64,000 nucleotides of DNA. Origin: Azospirillum sp. 412522. GTDB lineage: Bacteria > Pseudomonadota > Alphaproteobacteria > Azospirillales > Azospirillaceae. The DNA lies in the NCBI RefSeq assembly GCF_019805165.1, contig NZ_RWIJ01000006.1:113033-177032 (forward strand), in the 5' to 3' direction. The position numbers and the translations under genes are program-made. Position 1 is the stretch's first letter. Every line of letters starts with the position of its first letter. Of the stretch, positions 18,079-27,935 are shown in pieces. The notes under the pieces were generated by a model, which was given only the letters and a program-made list of their open reading frames with translations, did not search any database and had not been told where the DNA came from.

Positions 18079-19248
18079 TCAATGCTCGCCGCAGGGATTC
18101 GGCTGGTCCTTCATGCCGACATAGCCCTGCTTCGCGTCATACAGGAACTGGGACTGGCGCAGGAAATGGCGCCCGGTGTTGATAAAGGGTGGACGCTTGT
18201 CGGTGCCCCAGGGGATCACCTGCTCGGGCTCGTTCGGCGCGCCGCTGCCGACGATGAAGGCATCGGTGGCGATAGGGTTGGCGGCATCGGGGATGTGAAC
18301 GGCCACCGACGTGCGCGGTGCCAATACGCCGACCGTCTTGTTCGGCTCGCTCTTGTCCGGTTGCTGGATTGTGTCGAACTTGATCGCGGGCGGCACCGTC
18401 ATGTAGCTCTGCGGAATACCGGTATCGACCAGTATGTTGGCTGGCGTGCAGATCGGGCCGCCGGCGTCGCGGTTCTCCTCCGGGTTCACCGCGATGCAGC
18501 CGCGCGGCATCATCCAGTCGCCGGGATACTGGGCATAGGGTTCCAACTTGGTGAAGCGGAAGCCGGCCGTGTTGGCGGCGGTCAGGCCGACCTGAACGCC
18601 CTGTCGGCCGATGATGTAGCCCTGGTTCATTGAGCCGTCGGCGACGGGCTGGCCGTTCATGCTGCGCAGGTTCAGCAGGACGTTCTTGTCCGGCGTGCCC
18701 TGTGGCTGGAAGTCGGCCTCCTGACCGAAGCCGACCCCCATATACAGGACCGGCTTGGCCGGCGGCGGCAGGTCCGGGCAAATCTGCTGGTCGGTCTGGT
18801 AGCTGTCGCAGCGGCCGGATTTCTCCACCCCCAGGATGAAGACCTGGGACGTCGCCACCGCCTTCTTGCCGCGGTCGTACAGCGTGACAGTCATCGGCAC
18901 CCAGGTGCCGACCCACAGCACCTTGCTGCTCGACAGGAACTGTGTGCCCGGCTTGGCGCCTGGCGCAGTCTTCAGCCTGTCGTAATTGGGGATGTTGATG
19001 GCGGAAATGGCGACGCCCACCGATCCGGTGTCCATCGTCACGGTATGGACCGTGCTGTCGCCGGCGATGCTGAAATTCAGCATCGGCGGGTCGGTGAAGG
19101 ACACCGGCTGGAAATTCGCGAAGGGGATGCATTGCGTCGCGTCGGTGCCGCCGTAGTTCGGCAGGCCCTGGGCCAGCGCAGGAGCCGCAGCAACCAGGGC
19201 CAGGCCGGCGGCGGTGACGGAACGCGAAGTCCGACGGGAAAGTCTCAT
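18079..19248 (-). CDS. Secreted pepsin-like aspartic protease homologue
   Basis: 389 residues. The ATG at 19248 exposes a Sec signal peptide (MRLSRRTSRS, then LALVAAAPALAQ, cleavage near residue 27). Two DTG motifs occur 202 residues apart, Asp73 in TMDTGSVG and Asp275 in LVDTGIPQ, as in two-lobed A1 proteases. Near the C-terminus FLRQSQFLYDAKQGYVGM matches the pepsin-family pattern of FLR...D...G.VG. At least six cysteines suggest disulphides. Both aspartates are present, so activity is plausible; a non-catalytic periplasmic role cannot be excluded. It flanks the element but lies outside it. Confidence 0.75.
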   Translation of the reverse strand: MRLSRRTSRSVTAAGLALVAAAPALAQGLPNYGGTDATQCIPFANFQPVSFTDPPMLNFSIAGDSTVHTVTMDTGSVGVAISAINIPNYDRLKTAPGAKPGTQFLSSSKVLWVGTWVPMTVTLYDRGKKAVATSQVFILGVEKSGRCDSYQTDQQICPDLPPPAKPVLYMGVGFGQEADFQPQGTPDKNVLLNLRSMNGQPVADGSMNQGYIIGRQGVQVGLTAANTAGFRFTKLEPYAQYPGDWMMPRGCIAVNPEENRDAGGPICTPANILVDTGIPQSYMTVPPAIKFDTIQQPDKSEPNKTVGVLAPRTSVAVHIPDAANPIATDAFIVGSGAPNEPEQVIPWGTDKRPPFINTGRHFLRQSQFLYDAKQGYVGMKDQPNPCGEH

Positions 19249-19393
19249 GGGAGCGCCCAGCAATGATTGAGAGTGCAATGAGAATTGCCGGTGATGCGCG
19301 TCAGGTCCAGCAATCATTATCGCCAAAATCGCGCGAGTCCCGACTGCGCCGCAACCGTTGACCCGACCTTCCGGCCCGACCGCAGGCGACCGG

Positions 19394-21676
19394 TCAGCGG
19401 GCGTGCTGATCCAGGAACCCGCGACACTGGTCGAAGTCATGAAGGCAGGGTGTGGGCAGGGGGATGCCTTTGCGCTCCGCCAAGCTGCGGGCAAAGGCGA
19501 CCATGCGTTCGGTCGGTTCGCGTCTGCGCCGTGACTCGGGCGGAAGCGAAGCCGGGGAGGAGGAGACCTGGGCCAGGGCCGGTTCCGCGACCCCGGGTTC
19601 CGCGACCCCGGAGACCGGCGGCGTGCCGGCGCCGGCCTTCGCCTTGCGGGTGCGTCGCGGCTTGGGTGCCGCAGGGTCGGAATCGGCGGGTGAAGCGGCC
19701 TTGCGGGTCCGTCGGCGCACCGGCTTCGTCACGTTGCCCGCCTCCGCAGCGGCGCCATGGGCCGCCAAGTTTCGGGTGGCCGTGCCGCGGCGGGTGAATC
19801 GTGTCTTGGCAGCGGGCAGGCCAAGGTCGAGTGCGGTGCCACGCTGTCCGACCAGCGCACCGATCAGCCGGTCGGCTTCGCTGGCGATGGCGTCGATCAC
19901 GCCGCGGAAATCGGCACGGCCGGTGACCACCTCGTCCAGTTTCATTTCCCACAGCGCGGTGGTGCCGGGATCGACCAGGGTCGGTGCGGCGGCCCGCAAA
20001 GTTTCGAACAGGTTCAGGCCGGCCGGGGTCGGCACCAGCCATTTGCCGTCCGCTCCCAGCAGGTTCTGCCTGCGCAGCCCCTTGATGATCTCGGCGCGGG
20101 TGGCGGGCGTTCCGATTCCCTTGGCCTCCTTCAGCCGGTCGCGCCGGGTCGGATCCTCGACGAACCGCCAGGCGTTCTGCATGGCGTCGACCAGCGTGCC
20201 TTCGTTGTAGCGGGGCGGTGCCTGCGTGCGCTTCGCCTCCACCTTGGGATCGCTCAAGGCCGCCGTCTCGCCGTCGGTCAGCGGCGGCAGGGTCTGTTCT
20301 GCCTCCTCCTCCGGCTTGCCATCGGTCTCGGCGGAGCCGAAGGCGGCCTTCCAGCCCAGCTTCAGCGGAATGCGCCCGACCGCACGGAAGGCGACGGGCT
20401 TCCCGGCCACAGGAACCGGCATGGTGACGCTGGTCTGGCGATATTCGTAATCCGGCATCACCGCGGCGAGGTAGGAGCGGCAGATCAGCGCGAACAGCCG
20501 CTTCTCGTCGTCGGTCAGCCGGACCAGCCGCGAGTCCAGATCGTCCAGCACATTGACGTTGGGGATCACTGCGTGGTGCGAGACGCCTTCCAGGGCCTTG
20601 TCGCAGAAATGGCCGGACTTGCCCTTGCGGATTACCGGGCGCCGAACATCCATGTGGTCGCCGAGATGGGCGAATCCCCGCAACCGCGTCAACGCGCCGA
20701 CGATGGCCGGAGCGTCGGCGATCTGGTTCTCCGACAGGTATCGGGCCTCGGCGCGCGGATAGGTGATCAGCTTCTTGCCGTCGCCGTCATATAGCTCCTG
20801 CGCCACCGCCAGCGTGCGGTCGGCGGTCCAGCCCCAGCGCTGGCCGCAGGTCTTCTGCAGCGAGGGCAGGTCGTACAGCTTGGGCGGCGCCTGCCGCTTC
20901 TCCTCCACGATCACGGTCAAAGGGCCGCGATGGCCGTCGGCGGCGCGTGCGATGGCCTCGGCGGCGGCACGGTCCTTGATGCGGTCCTTCGGCGCCGGGG
21001 CGTGGCGCATCAGGAAGCTGCCCCCCGCCACGGTGGCGGTCGCGACGACTTCGAAATAGTCCTCGGGCTTGAAGTTCCTGATTTCCAATTCGCGCAGGCA
21101 GACGATGGCGAGGGTGGGGGTCTTCACCCGGCCGATGCCGATCACGCCGCGGGTGCCGGGTGCCAGCAGGGTCTTGGTCGCCGTGCGGGTCAGCGACAGG
21201 TTGAAGATCTGGTCGGCCTGCTGGCGCGCCACCGCCGCCTCGTAGATCGGCCGCATGCTGTCGTTCGGCTTCAGCGCGGCGAAGGCGTCGCGCAGCGTCT
21301 TCGGGTCCTGGGCCGTGAAAAGCGCACGCCGCACCTTGCCGCGATAGCCGACATGCTCCAGGATCTCCTGCCCGATCAACTGGCCCTCGCGGTCGCAGTC
21401 GGTGGCCAGGATCACCTCGTCGCAGCCGCGCAGCGCGGCGGCGATCGCCTGGAGCTTCGCCGCCTTGTTGCCGCCCTGGTCGGGGCGGGTGGGGTAGAGA
21501 CCGTCCGGCTTCAGCAGGGTCGGCGACCAGCGTTTCCAGGCGGGATCGACCTCGTCCGGTTCGGCGAGCCGCAACAGATGGCCTTCGGCCGGCAGGATGC
21601 GGCCGTAACGGTCGCCCAAGGCCGCGCGCAGGTCTTTCGCCTGACTGGATTTCTCGGTGATGATCAGCGTCGCCAT
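19394..21676 (-). CDS. topB: DNA topoisomerase III
   Basis: Type IA topoisomerase that decatenates DNA and resolves recombination or replication intermediates. 760 residues. TOPRIM residues Glu8 and the DCDRE motif (93-97) are visible, and the active-site Tyr306 is in KLITYPRAEARYL. The core continues through GIGTPATRAEIIKGL. No zinc-finger repeats follow; the C-terminal 130 residues are a basic, Ala/Pro-rich tail that looks disordered. The start at 21676 gives the conserved MATLIITEKSSQAKDL. It diverges from the trypsin-like gene over 75 bp. Chromosomal and island TopB enzymes look alike; here it lies outside the att sites. Confidence 0.93.
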   Translation of the reverse strand: MATLIITEKSSQAKDLRAALGDRYGRILPAEGHLLRLAEPDEVDPAWKRWSPTLLKPDGLYPTRPDQGGNKAAKLQAIAAALRGCDEVILATDCDREGQLIGQEILEHVGYRGKVRRALFTAQDPKTLRDAFAALKPNDSMRPIYEAAVARQQADQIFNLSLTRTATKTLLAPGTRGVIGIGRVKTPTLAIVCLRELEIRNFKPEDYFEVVATATVAGGSFLMRHAPAPKDRIKDRAAAEAIARAADGHRGPLTVIVEEKRQAPPKLYDLPSLQKTCGQRWGWTADRTLAVAQELYDGDGKKLITYPRAEARYLSENQIADAPAIVGALTRLRGFAHLGDHMDVRRPVIRKGKSGHFCDKALEGVSHHAVIPNVNVLDDLDSRLVRLTDDEKRLFALICRSYLAAVMPDYEYRQTSVTMPVPVAGKPVAFRAVGRIPLKLGWKAAFGSAETDGKPEEEAEQTLPPLTDGETAALSDPKVEAKRTQAPPRYNEGTLVDAMQNAWRFVEDPTRRDRLKEAKGIGTPATRAEIIKGLRRQNLLGADGKWLVPTPAGLNLFETLRAAAPTLVDPGTTALWEMKLDEVVTGRADFRGVIDAIASEADRLIGALVGQRGTALDLGLPAAKTRFTRRGTATRNLAAHGAAAEAGNVTKPVRRRTRKAASPADSDPAAPKPRRTRKAKAGAGTPPVSGVAEPGVAEPALAQVSSSPASLPPESRRRREPTERMVAFARSLAERKGIPLPTPCLHDFDQCRGFLDQHAR

Positions 21677-21751
21677 ATGCCGGAGGATACGGGATTGAGG
21701 GAAACGGAGCAAGAACATGCGCGAGGCCGGCACGGTCTTCGTCCCGCCCGC

Positions 21752-22528
21752 ATGATCGCAGCCGCGTTTGCGCTCGCAGTCCCCATGGTCATGGTTTCGG
21801 CGCTCGCGGTTCCGGTTGGCATGTCCGGTGCCCGGGCGGAGCGGCCCCTGCTGCCCGGCGTCGGGCCCGGCGACCGGCGTGTTCCGGTGGACGCGGCTGC
21901 CGCACCCTGGCGTAGCGTCGTCCGGGTCCAGACCAATCTGGCCGGTCGCTGCACCGGCGCGCTGGTCGGCCGCCGCACGGTGGTGACGGCGGGACATTGC
22001 CTGTTCAACCCGCGCACGCGGCGCTTTCTCCAGGCGTCCTCCCTGCATGTGCTGTTCGGCTATGACCGGGGGGAGTTCACCCGCCATGTCACGGTGGCGC
22101 GGGTGGCCACCGATCCGGGGTACGATCCAGCCGCGGCAACTCCGGCCATCGCCGCCGACTGGGCGGTGCTGACCCTGTCCGAGCCGGCTCCGGACTCGGT
22201 GCCGGCGCTTCCCGTCAGCACCGGGTTGCCGCGGGCCGGCGTCCCGCTGATGCTCGGCGGTTACAGCCAGGACCGGGCGCAGATCCTGATGGCCGACCGT
22301 GACTGCCGTCTGCTGGGCGAGAGTGCCGGTCTGCTGGTGCATGACTGCGACGCCACCCGCGGGACCAGCGGCGGGCCTCTGCTGGTGCGGACGGCGGACG
22401 GGGCGGGCTGGGCGGTCGCCGGAGTCGGCGTCGCCGCCGGAAACGCGCCGGCCGTGCGCAATTTCGCCGTCCCGTCGGCAAGCTTCGCCGCACTTTTGGC
22501 GAAGGATACCGCTGCGGGTCAGCCCTGA
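21752..22528 (+). CDS. Secreted trypsin-like serine protease
   Basis: 258 residues with an N-terminal signal segment (MIAAAFALAVPMVMVSALAV). The chymotrypsin-fold triad is His82 in VTAGHCL, Asp136 in ADWAVLTL and Ser206 in GTSGGPLL, with paired cysteines near the catalytic His. No PDZ domain follows, so it is not a DegP-type protease. The start is the first ATG giving a signal peptide; the ribosome-binding site is weak. Probably periplasmic or secreted; substrate unknown. Confidence 0.85.
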   Translation: MIAAAFALAVPMVMVSALAVPVGMSGARAERPLLPGVGPGDRRVPVDAAAAPWRSVVRVQTNLAGRCTGALVGRRTVVTAGHCLFNPRTRRFLQASSLHVLFGYDRGEFTRHVTVARVATDPGYDPAAATPAIAADWAVLTLSEPAPDSVPALPVSTGLPRAGVPLMLGGYSQDRAQILMADRDCRLLGESAGLLVHDCDATRGTSGGPLLVRTADGAGWAVAGVGVAAGNAPAVRNFAVPSASFAALLAKDTAAGQP

Positions 22529-22627
22529 GCGGCGGATGCGCATTTTTTTCTTCGCGCGCGGCCCCGAATGGCATAGACGTACCCGCGTCTTTTTTCGATC
22601 CCCTCAGGAACCCGGAGTCTTTCCGCA

Positions 22628-22975
22628 ATGTCGATCCAGCGCTTCCACACCGGACCGCGCATGAGCCAGATGGTCGTCCACAAGGACACGGTCTATCTCG
22701 CCGGTCAGGTCGCCGACGAGCCGACGCCCGACGTCGGGCATCAGACCACCCGGATCCTGGCCCAGATCGATGCCCTGCTGGCGGAGGCGGGCAGCGACAA
22801 GAGCAAGCTGCTGTCGACCACCATCTATCTGGCCGACATCGCCAGCTTCGGCGCGATGAACAAGGCGTGGGACGCCTGGGTCGACCCGGCCAACCCGCCG
22901 GCCCGCGCCACGGTGGAAGCCAAGCTGGCGGCGCCCCAGTATCTCGTTGAAATTCAGGTCACCGCTGCCAAATAA
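22628..22975 (+). CDS. RidA/YjgF-family protein
   Basis: 115 residues, slightly shorter than canonical RidA, which deaminates reactive enamine/imine intermediates formed by PLP enzymes. The family signature ending PPARATVEAKLAAPQYLVEI is present, with Arg93 and Glu108 at the positions of the RidA catalytic Arg and Glu. TVYLAGQVAD matches the N-terminal strand. The short N-terminus means it may belong to another Rid subgroup with a different substrate. It stands alone 99 bp after the protease gene. Confidence 0.88.
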   Translation: MSIQRFHTGPRMSQMVVHKDTVYLAGQVADEPTPDVGHQTTRILAQIDALLAEAGSDKSKLLSTTIYLADIASFGAMNKAWDAWVDPANPPARATVEAKLAAPQYLVEIQVTAAK

Positions 22976-23060
22976 GGCGGCGGAAACGGGGCGACCCGGC
23001 AGCCTCGGTTGGGGTGTGCCGGCGTGGCCCGAACGCTGTGAGGGCCGCGCGCTTCAATAA

Positions 23061-23083
23061 CCGGCAAATTCGCTTGCCGGTTT
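23061..23083 (+). terminator. Terminator-like hairpin after the Rid gene
   Basis: Perfect 7-bp stem CCGGCAA / TTGCCGG with a 6-nt loop, followed by TTTA. It isolates the Rid gene from the EF-G gene. Confidence 0.6.
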
Positions 23084-23091
23084 ACGGAATG

Positions 23092-23107
23092 TTAATGACG
23101 CCTTAAC
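23092..23107 (+). promoter_or_regulatory. Full-consensus CtrA-type box upstream of EF-G gene
   Basis: TTAATGACGCCTTAAC matches the alphaproteobacterial CtrA binding consensus TTAA-N7-TTAAC exactly. It lies 97 bp before the EF-G start and 8 bp after the hairpin. A SciP-type CtrA modulator is encoded at 61678-62004 in the same window. Confidence 0.5.
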
Positions 23108-23203
23108 AGATCGCCCGTAAAACCCCGACCAACCTCTGCCGCCGAAGCGGACGACCCTGACGGTCGCGCTTCGGTTGTCGCGTTACTGCAATGGAACCGC
23201 AAC

Positions 23204-25345
23204 ATGCCGCGCCAAACGCCACTGTCTGACATTCGGAACATCGGCATCATCGCCCACGTCGACGCGGGCAAGACGACGACCACCGAGCGTATTCTGTACT
23301 ACACCGGTCGCAAGCACACGATCATCGACGTCCACGAGACGAAGGATCTGAAGACGTCGACCACGACCGACTACATGGAGCAGGAGCAGAAGCGCGGCAT
23401 CACCATTCAGTCCGCCGCGGTTTCGGCCTTCTGGCGTGAAAAGAAGATCAACGTCATCGACACCCCGGGCCACGTGGACTTCACCATCGAGGTGAACCGC
23501 TCGCTCCGCGTGCTCGATGGTGCGGTCGTGGTGTTCGACGGCGTCGCCGGCGTGGAGCCGCAGTCGGAGACCAACTGGCGCTTGGCCGACAACTACAACG
23601 TGCCGCGCATCTGCTACGTCAACAAGATGGACCGCTCGGGCGCCAACTTCCAGCGTTGCGTCAGCATGATCAAGACCCGCCTGAACGCGCGTCCGGTCTG
23701 CATCCAGGTTCCGCTCGGCTCGGAAGACAACTTCCGCGGCATGGTCGATCTGGTCGAGATGAAGGCCTATGTCTGGTTCTCCGACGACAAGGACGCCAAG
23801 TGGGAGATCTGGGAGATCACCGACGATCTCGCGGCCAAGCTCAACCTGTCGGTCAAGGAAGACCTCGACAACATCGCCCTGATCCCGCAGCTGCGCGCCG
23901 AGCTGGTCGACACCGCGCTGGAGCAGGACGACGCGGCGATGGAAGCCTACCTGGAGACCGGTGAGGAGCCGTCGGCCGACGTGCTGCGCGCCTGCCTGCG
24001 CAAGGGCACCATCACCAGCGCCTTCACCCCGGTCCTCTGCGGTTCGTCCTACAAGAACAAGGGCGTCCAGCAGGTTCTGGACGCGGTCGTCGATCTGCTG
24101 CCGGCCCCGACCGACGTCGAGGCCATCAAGACGGTGGACGAGGACGGCAACCCGAACGGCGAGCGTCTCAGCTCCGACGACGCGCCCTTCTCGGCGCTGG
24201 CCTTCAAGGTGCTGAACGACACCTACGGCTCGATGACCTTCGTGCGCGTCTATTCGGGCGTGCTGACCAAGGGCATGTCGATCCTGAACTCGACCCGCGG
24301 CAAGCGCGAGAAGATCGGCCGCATGGTCGAGATGTACGCGAAGGATGCCAACCCGATCGAGGAAGCCCGCGCCGGCGACATCATCGCGCTCGTCTCCCTG
24401 CAGGAGACCGAGACCGGTGATACCCTCTGCGACGCCTCCGCGCCGGTGATCCTGGAGCGCATGCGCTTCCCCGACCCCGTCATCAGCGTCTCGGTCGAGC
24501 CGAAGACCAAGGGCGAGCAGGAGAAGTTCTCGATCGCGCTCGGCAAGATGGTCCGCGCCGATCCGTCGCTCCGTCTGGAGACCGACCGTGAAACCGGCCA
24601 GACCATCCTGCGCGGCATGGGCGAGCTGCATCTCGAAGTGACGCTCGACCGCATGCGCACGGAGTTCGGCGTGGAAGGCAACATGGGCAAGCCCCAGGTC
24701 GCCTACCGCGAGACGATCACCAAGCCGGTCGAATACACCTACACCCACAAGAAGCAGACCGGTGGTTCGGGCCAGTTCGCCGAGGTGAAGATCGTGTTCG
24801 CGCCGCGCGAGCGGGGCGAGGGCTTCGAGTTCCTCGACGAGACGGTCGGCGGCACGGTTCCGCGCGAATACGTCCCGTCGGTCAAGAAGGGCCTGGAGAT
24901 GCAGAAGGAAGACGGCGTCCTCGCCGGCTATCCGACGGTCGACTTCAGCGCCCGCCTGGTGGACGGCAAGTACCACGACGTCGATTCGAACGCCCTGACG
25001 TTCGAAATCGCCGCCAAGGCCTGCTTCCGCGAGGCTCTGCCGAAGGCCGGCCCGATCCTGCTGGAGCCGGTGATGAAGGTCGAGATCGTCACCCCGGACG
25101 ACTACCTCGGCGACGTGATCGGCGACGTGAACCGTCGTCGCGGCACGGTGCTGGGCCAGCTGGAGCGTGGGTCGAACATCGCCGTCGAGGCCAATGTCCC
25201 GCTGAACGAAATGTTCGGCTACATCGGCCAGCTGCGCGGCATGACCTCGGGCCGTGCGTCCTACACCATGGAGTTCAGCCACTACGAGCCGGTGCCGCGC
25301 AACGTCACCGACGAAATCGTGGCCGGCCGCAACAAGGCCGCCTGA
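23204..25345 (+). CDS. Elongation factor G paralogue, stand-alone
   Basis: 713-residue translational GTPase with all EF-G domains. G1 [10 protein letters not shown] is at 17-26, RGITI at 64-68, DTPGH at 86-90 and NKMD at 140-143; domains II-V extend to the C-terminal [20 protein letters not shown]. Between the P-loop and RGITI the switch-I region reads [19 protein letters not shown], about five residues longer than the usual HDGAATMDW form, so this is a distinct EF-G subtype. It has no rpsL, rpsG or tufA beside it, so it is probably not the main fusA. It may be a second EF-G used in translocation or ribosome recycling under particular conditions. Confidence 0.9.
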   Translation: MPRQTPLSDIRNIGIIAHVDAGKTTTTERILYYTGRKHTIIDVHETKDLKTSTTTDYMEQEQKRGITIQSAAVSAFWREKKINVIDTPGHVDFTIEVNRSLRVLDGAVVVFDGVAGVEPQSETNWRLADNYNVPRICYVNKMDRSGANFQRCVSMIKTRLNARPVCIQVPLGSEDNFRGMVDLVEMKAYVWFSDDKDAKWEIWEITDDLAAKLNLSVKEDLDNIALIPQLRAELVDTALEQDDAAMEAYLETGEEPSADVLRACLRKGTITSAFTPVLCGSSYKNKGVQQVLDAVVDLLPAPTDVEAIKTVDEDGNPNGERLSSDDAPFSALAFKVLNDTYGSMTFVRVYSGVLTKGMSILNSTRGKREKIGRMVEMYAKDANPIEEARAGDIIALVSLQETETGDTLCDASAPVILERMRFPDPVISVSVEPKTKGEQEKFSIALGKMVRADPSLRLETDRETGQTILRGMGELHLEVTLDRMRTEFGVEGNMGKPQVAYRETITKPVEYTYTHKKQTGGSGQFAEVKIVFAPRERGEGFEFLDETVGGTVPREYVPSVKKGLEMQKEDGVLAGYPTVDFSARLVDGKYHDVDSNALTFEIAAKACFREALPKAGPILLEPVMKVEIVTPDDYLGDVIGDVNRRRGTVLGQLERGSNIAVEANVPLNEMFGYIGQLRGMTSGRASYTMEFSHYEPVPRNVTDEIVAGRNKAA

Positions 25346-25383
25346 TCGTCCTTCGGACAATCAGGACACATCCGGTAAAGCTG

Positions 25384-25411
25384 ACGGCCGGCGGAGCGAT
25401 CCGCCGGCCGT
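25384..25411 (+). terminator. Hairpin after the EF-G gene
   Basis: Perfect 12-bp stem ACGGCCGGCGGA / TCCGCCGGCCGT with a GCGA loop, 38 nt after the stop; only a weak T-run follows. Confidence 0.65.
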
Positions 25412-25623
25412 TCGCCGTTTCAAGGCTGCCCTTCCGGGGCGGAGGCCGGCATATGACGGTGCTGCGACGCCGATCCGTCGGAACACCGCTTCTTCCACCG
25501 ACGGTATACGGGTCATAGATCGGCCGCTCTGACGCCCGTCGATGGGTGCTCCGACCAATTCGTTAGCGTTTTGCAACCAAAAAATAGTTGGCAGCCCGAC
25601 GAATTCGTGCCCAAATTTGGAGC

Positions 25624-26181
25624 ATGATGATTCGACGCTTCTTTTCCTTGACTGTGCTTTTGTCGCTGACCCTCGGGGTGCCGGCCGGGGCTGGGCAGGG
25701 GAACATGCGTCTCGACAGTCTTTTCCAGGCTTTGCACACCACCAACGACGCGGCCTATGCCGAATCGGTGGAGGAGCATATCTGGGACTTCTGGCTGCAG
25801 CATCCCGACCCGGCGATGGTGCGCGACATGCGTGCCGGGGTGTTCAGCCTCAACGGCGACGATTATGATTCGGCGCTCCATGCCTTCGATTCGGCGGTCG
25901 CCCGCGACCCGTCCTATGCGGAAGGGTGGAACAAGCGCGCCGCCGCCCACTACATGCTGGGCGACTACCGCGCCGCCATGCTGGACCTTCGTCAGGCTCT
26001 GTCGCTGGAACCCCGCCATTTCGGGGCGTTGGTCGAGCTGGGGCTGGTGTATCTGGCGTTGGGCGACGAAAAGCCGGCCCTGCGCGCCTTCGATGCGGCG
26101 CTGCGGATCAATCCGCACCTTGATCGGGTCCGGGCGCAGGCCGACGCGATCCGGTATCGCAAGACCGGGACCGAGCTTTAG
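25624..26181 (+). CDS. Exported TPR-repeat protein
   Basis: 185 residues. Two adjacent ATGs at 25624 and 25627 follow TTGGAGC; either gives the signal peptide MIRRFFSLTVLLSLTLGVPA. Three consecutive TPR-like repeats fill about residues 80-178 (DDYDSALHAFDSAVARDPSY, GDYRAAMLDLRQALSLEPRH, GDEKPALRAFDAALRINPHL). Probably a periplasmic protein-interaction factor. Many alphaproteobacteria have such a protein, but its partner is unknown. Confidence 0.85.
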   Translation: MMIRRFFSLTVLLSLTLGVPAGAGQGNMRLDSLFQALHTTNDAAYAESVEEHIWDFWLQHPDPAMVRDMRAGVFSLNGDDYDSALHAFDSAVARDPSYAEGWNKRAAAHYMLGDYRAAMLDLRQALSLEPRHFGALVELGLVYLALGDEKPALRAFDAALRINPHLDRVRAQADAIRYRKTGTEL

Positions 26182-26332
26182 CCGGCTCGCCCGCGTCACA
26201 GATTGTCACGCGCAAAACATTCCAGAGAAGCTCGCAAGAGAGGTATAACTTCGGTGGTGCCACCGCCGGGTGGTCGCTTGGTCATGCCCGCGCGTCCTGG
26301 AATGGCGCGCCGGTGGCGAAGGGCGAGGCGGG

Positions 26333-27739
26333 ATGTTCAACGAAGTGATCCAGATGGTTGGCGAGTTGCGGGTCCTGAGCGCGCTCGGCCTGCTCGGTTT
26401 GTCTTTCATCCTGCCGCTGACGATCTTCATCGGCCGCAGCAACATCAAGAATGTGCGCCAGAAGATCATCGCCGACCTCGAGTCGGTCTTCCGCGTCGAA
26501 GGGCAGGGGCATGACCAGCTGATCCCCTCCTTCGAATTCGCCGCCTACAAGTACCGCGCCTTGCCGCAAGGGCCGGACAACGCGCAGCCGTCGGAATGGC
26601 GGTCCTATTTCTTCCCGGTCCTGGTCTTCATCATGGTGTCCTTCAGCGGCTTCCTGACCTCCAGCGGCATGTTGCTGGGCAAGGACCGGCTCGACCATTT
26701 CCAGCCCCTGTTCAGCGGCATGACGCTGTATGGCGTCGACGGCATCACGGTGATGGACATGGTGCATTACCAGCTGCAAACGGTGGCGGTTCTCTCCTTC
26801 GCCTTCTTCGGCGCCTATGTCTGGTCAATCGACTACCTGATCCGCCGCATCTCCAACTACGACCTGTCGCCGATCTCCTTTCTCAGGGTGACCGGCCACA
26901 TCATCCTGGCCTGCGTCACCGCGGTCACGCTGCACCACGGATACATGGACCTTGCGCAGATGGTGCCGGAGGAGGCCGTGGTCGACCGCGTGCCCGAACT
27001 GCTGGTGGCCTTCCTTGTCGGCTTCTTCCCCAAGCTCGGCATGCAGACGCTGCTGAGCCGGGTGCCGCAGTTGCAGATCCGGCGCATCGACCCGCGGGCG
27101 CAGAGCTTCATCCGTGAATACCCGATCGACATGATCCTCGGCATCGACGCGGCCATCAAGTTCCGGTTGGCCGAGTTCGAGATCGAGGATGTGCAGAACC
27201 TCGCCACCGCCAACCCGATCCTGCTGTTCGTCGAGACGCCCTATGGCATCTACGAGACCATGGACTGGGTGGCGCAGGCCCAGCTGATCCTGGCGCTCGA
27301 CCTCGACCAGATCGAGGCGCTGCGTGTCATCAACATCCGGACCATCTTCGACGTCGAACGCTTCGTGAGCCGGCCGGAGTCGCGGCCGCGCTTGGCCCAG
27401 GCACTGAACTGCCCGAAGACCGACGGCAAGGGCACAGTGCTGCTGGCCGACCGCGGAATCACGCTGGAGAACCTCGACTCGGTGGTGCTGTCCATCGGCG
27501 AGGATCTGCACGTCCAGCGCCTGCGCCAGATCTGGCGCAACATCGAACTGAAGCTGAGCCTCGACCTGCCGCAGGTGCTGCGCGACCGCGCCATGTTGAG
27601 CGCCGGCCGGACGCCGTTGCGGCCCGTTGCGATCAACGATGCCGTGGCGGAGGGTGCGCCGGCCGACGGGGCCGGGGCGGGCCGGGAACCGGCGGCCGCG
27701 GCGCCATCCACTGTCCGGTTGCCGGTTCCCGCCGAATGA
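26333..27739 (+). CDS. Polytopic membrane protein of unknown function
   Basis: 468 residues, not recognised. Five membrane segments are predicted at about 15-34, 92-114, 150-170, 186-204 and 221-238. A cytoplasmic half of about 230 residues follows. Its middle (IEDVQNLATANPILLFVETP, then LDLDQIEALRVINIRTIFDV) looks like helix-hairpin-helix modules. The C-terminal end is Ala/Pro-rich. The start at 26333 is supported by a G-rich stretch before the ATG. It precedes the ribosomal protein operon but is separated by that operon's promoter. Confidence 0.8.
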   Translation: MFNEVIQMVGELRVLSALGLLGLSFILPLTIFIGRSNIKNVRQKIIADLESVFRVEGQGHDQLIPSFEFAAYKYRALPQGPDNAQPSEWRSYFFPVLVFIMVSFSGFLTSSGMLLGKDRLDHFQPLFSGMTLYGVDGITVMDMVHYQLQTVAVLSFAFFGAYVWSIDYLIRRISNYDLSPISFLRVTGHIILACVTAVTLHHGYMDLAQMVPEEAVVDRVPELLVAFLVGFFPKLGMQTLLSRVPQLQIRRIDPRAQSFIREYPIDMILGIDAAIKFRLAEFEIEDVQNLATANPILLFVETPYGIYETMDWVAQAQLILALDLDQIEALRVINIRTIFDVERFVSRPESRPRLAQALNCPKTDGKGTVLLADRGITLENLDSVVLSIGEDLHVQRLRQIWRNIELKLSLDLPQVLRDRAMLSAGRTPLRPVAINDAVAEGAPADGAGAGREPAAAAPSTVRLPVPAE

Positions 27740-27769
27740 CGAGGCGGCGGCAGCGGGCGGTAATCGGAC

Positions 27770-27797
27770 TTGACAAGTTCCGGAGTTTTTCTATAGT
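27770..27797 (+). promoter_or_regulatory. Sigma70-type promoter of the rpsM operon
   Basis: TTGACA at 27770-27775 and TATAGT at 27792-27797 with a 16-bp spacer, near-perfect boxes in high-GC DNA. A leader of about 130 nt with a small hairpin (CCCGGCGTAGTGCCGGG, near 27850) separates it from rpsM. Such leaders of ribosomal operons can carry autogenous control. Confidence 0.75.
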
Positions 27798-27935
27798 CGC
27801 CTCCTCTCGCCGCCCTGCAGGGGTAGCGGGAAGCATTGTGCGTTCCTGGTCCCGGCGTAGTGCCGGGCGGGATTTGCTCGGTGTGTAGGCGGCCCGACGG
27901 GCTGCCGTTGAGATATCGAGATCGAGGAGAGCAGC

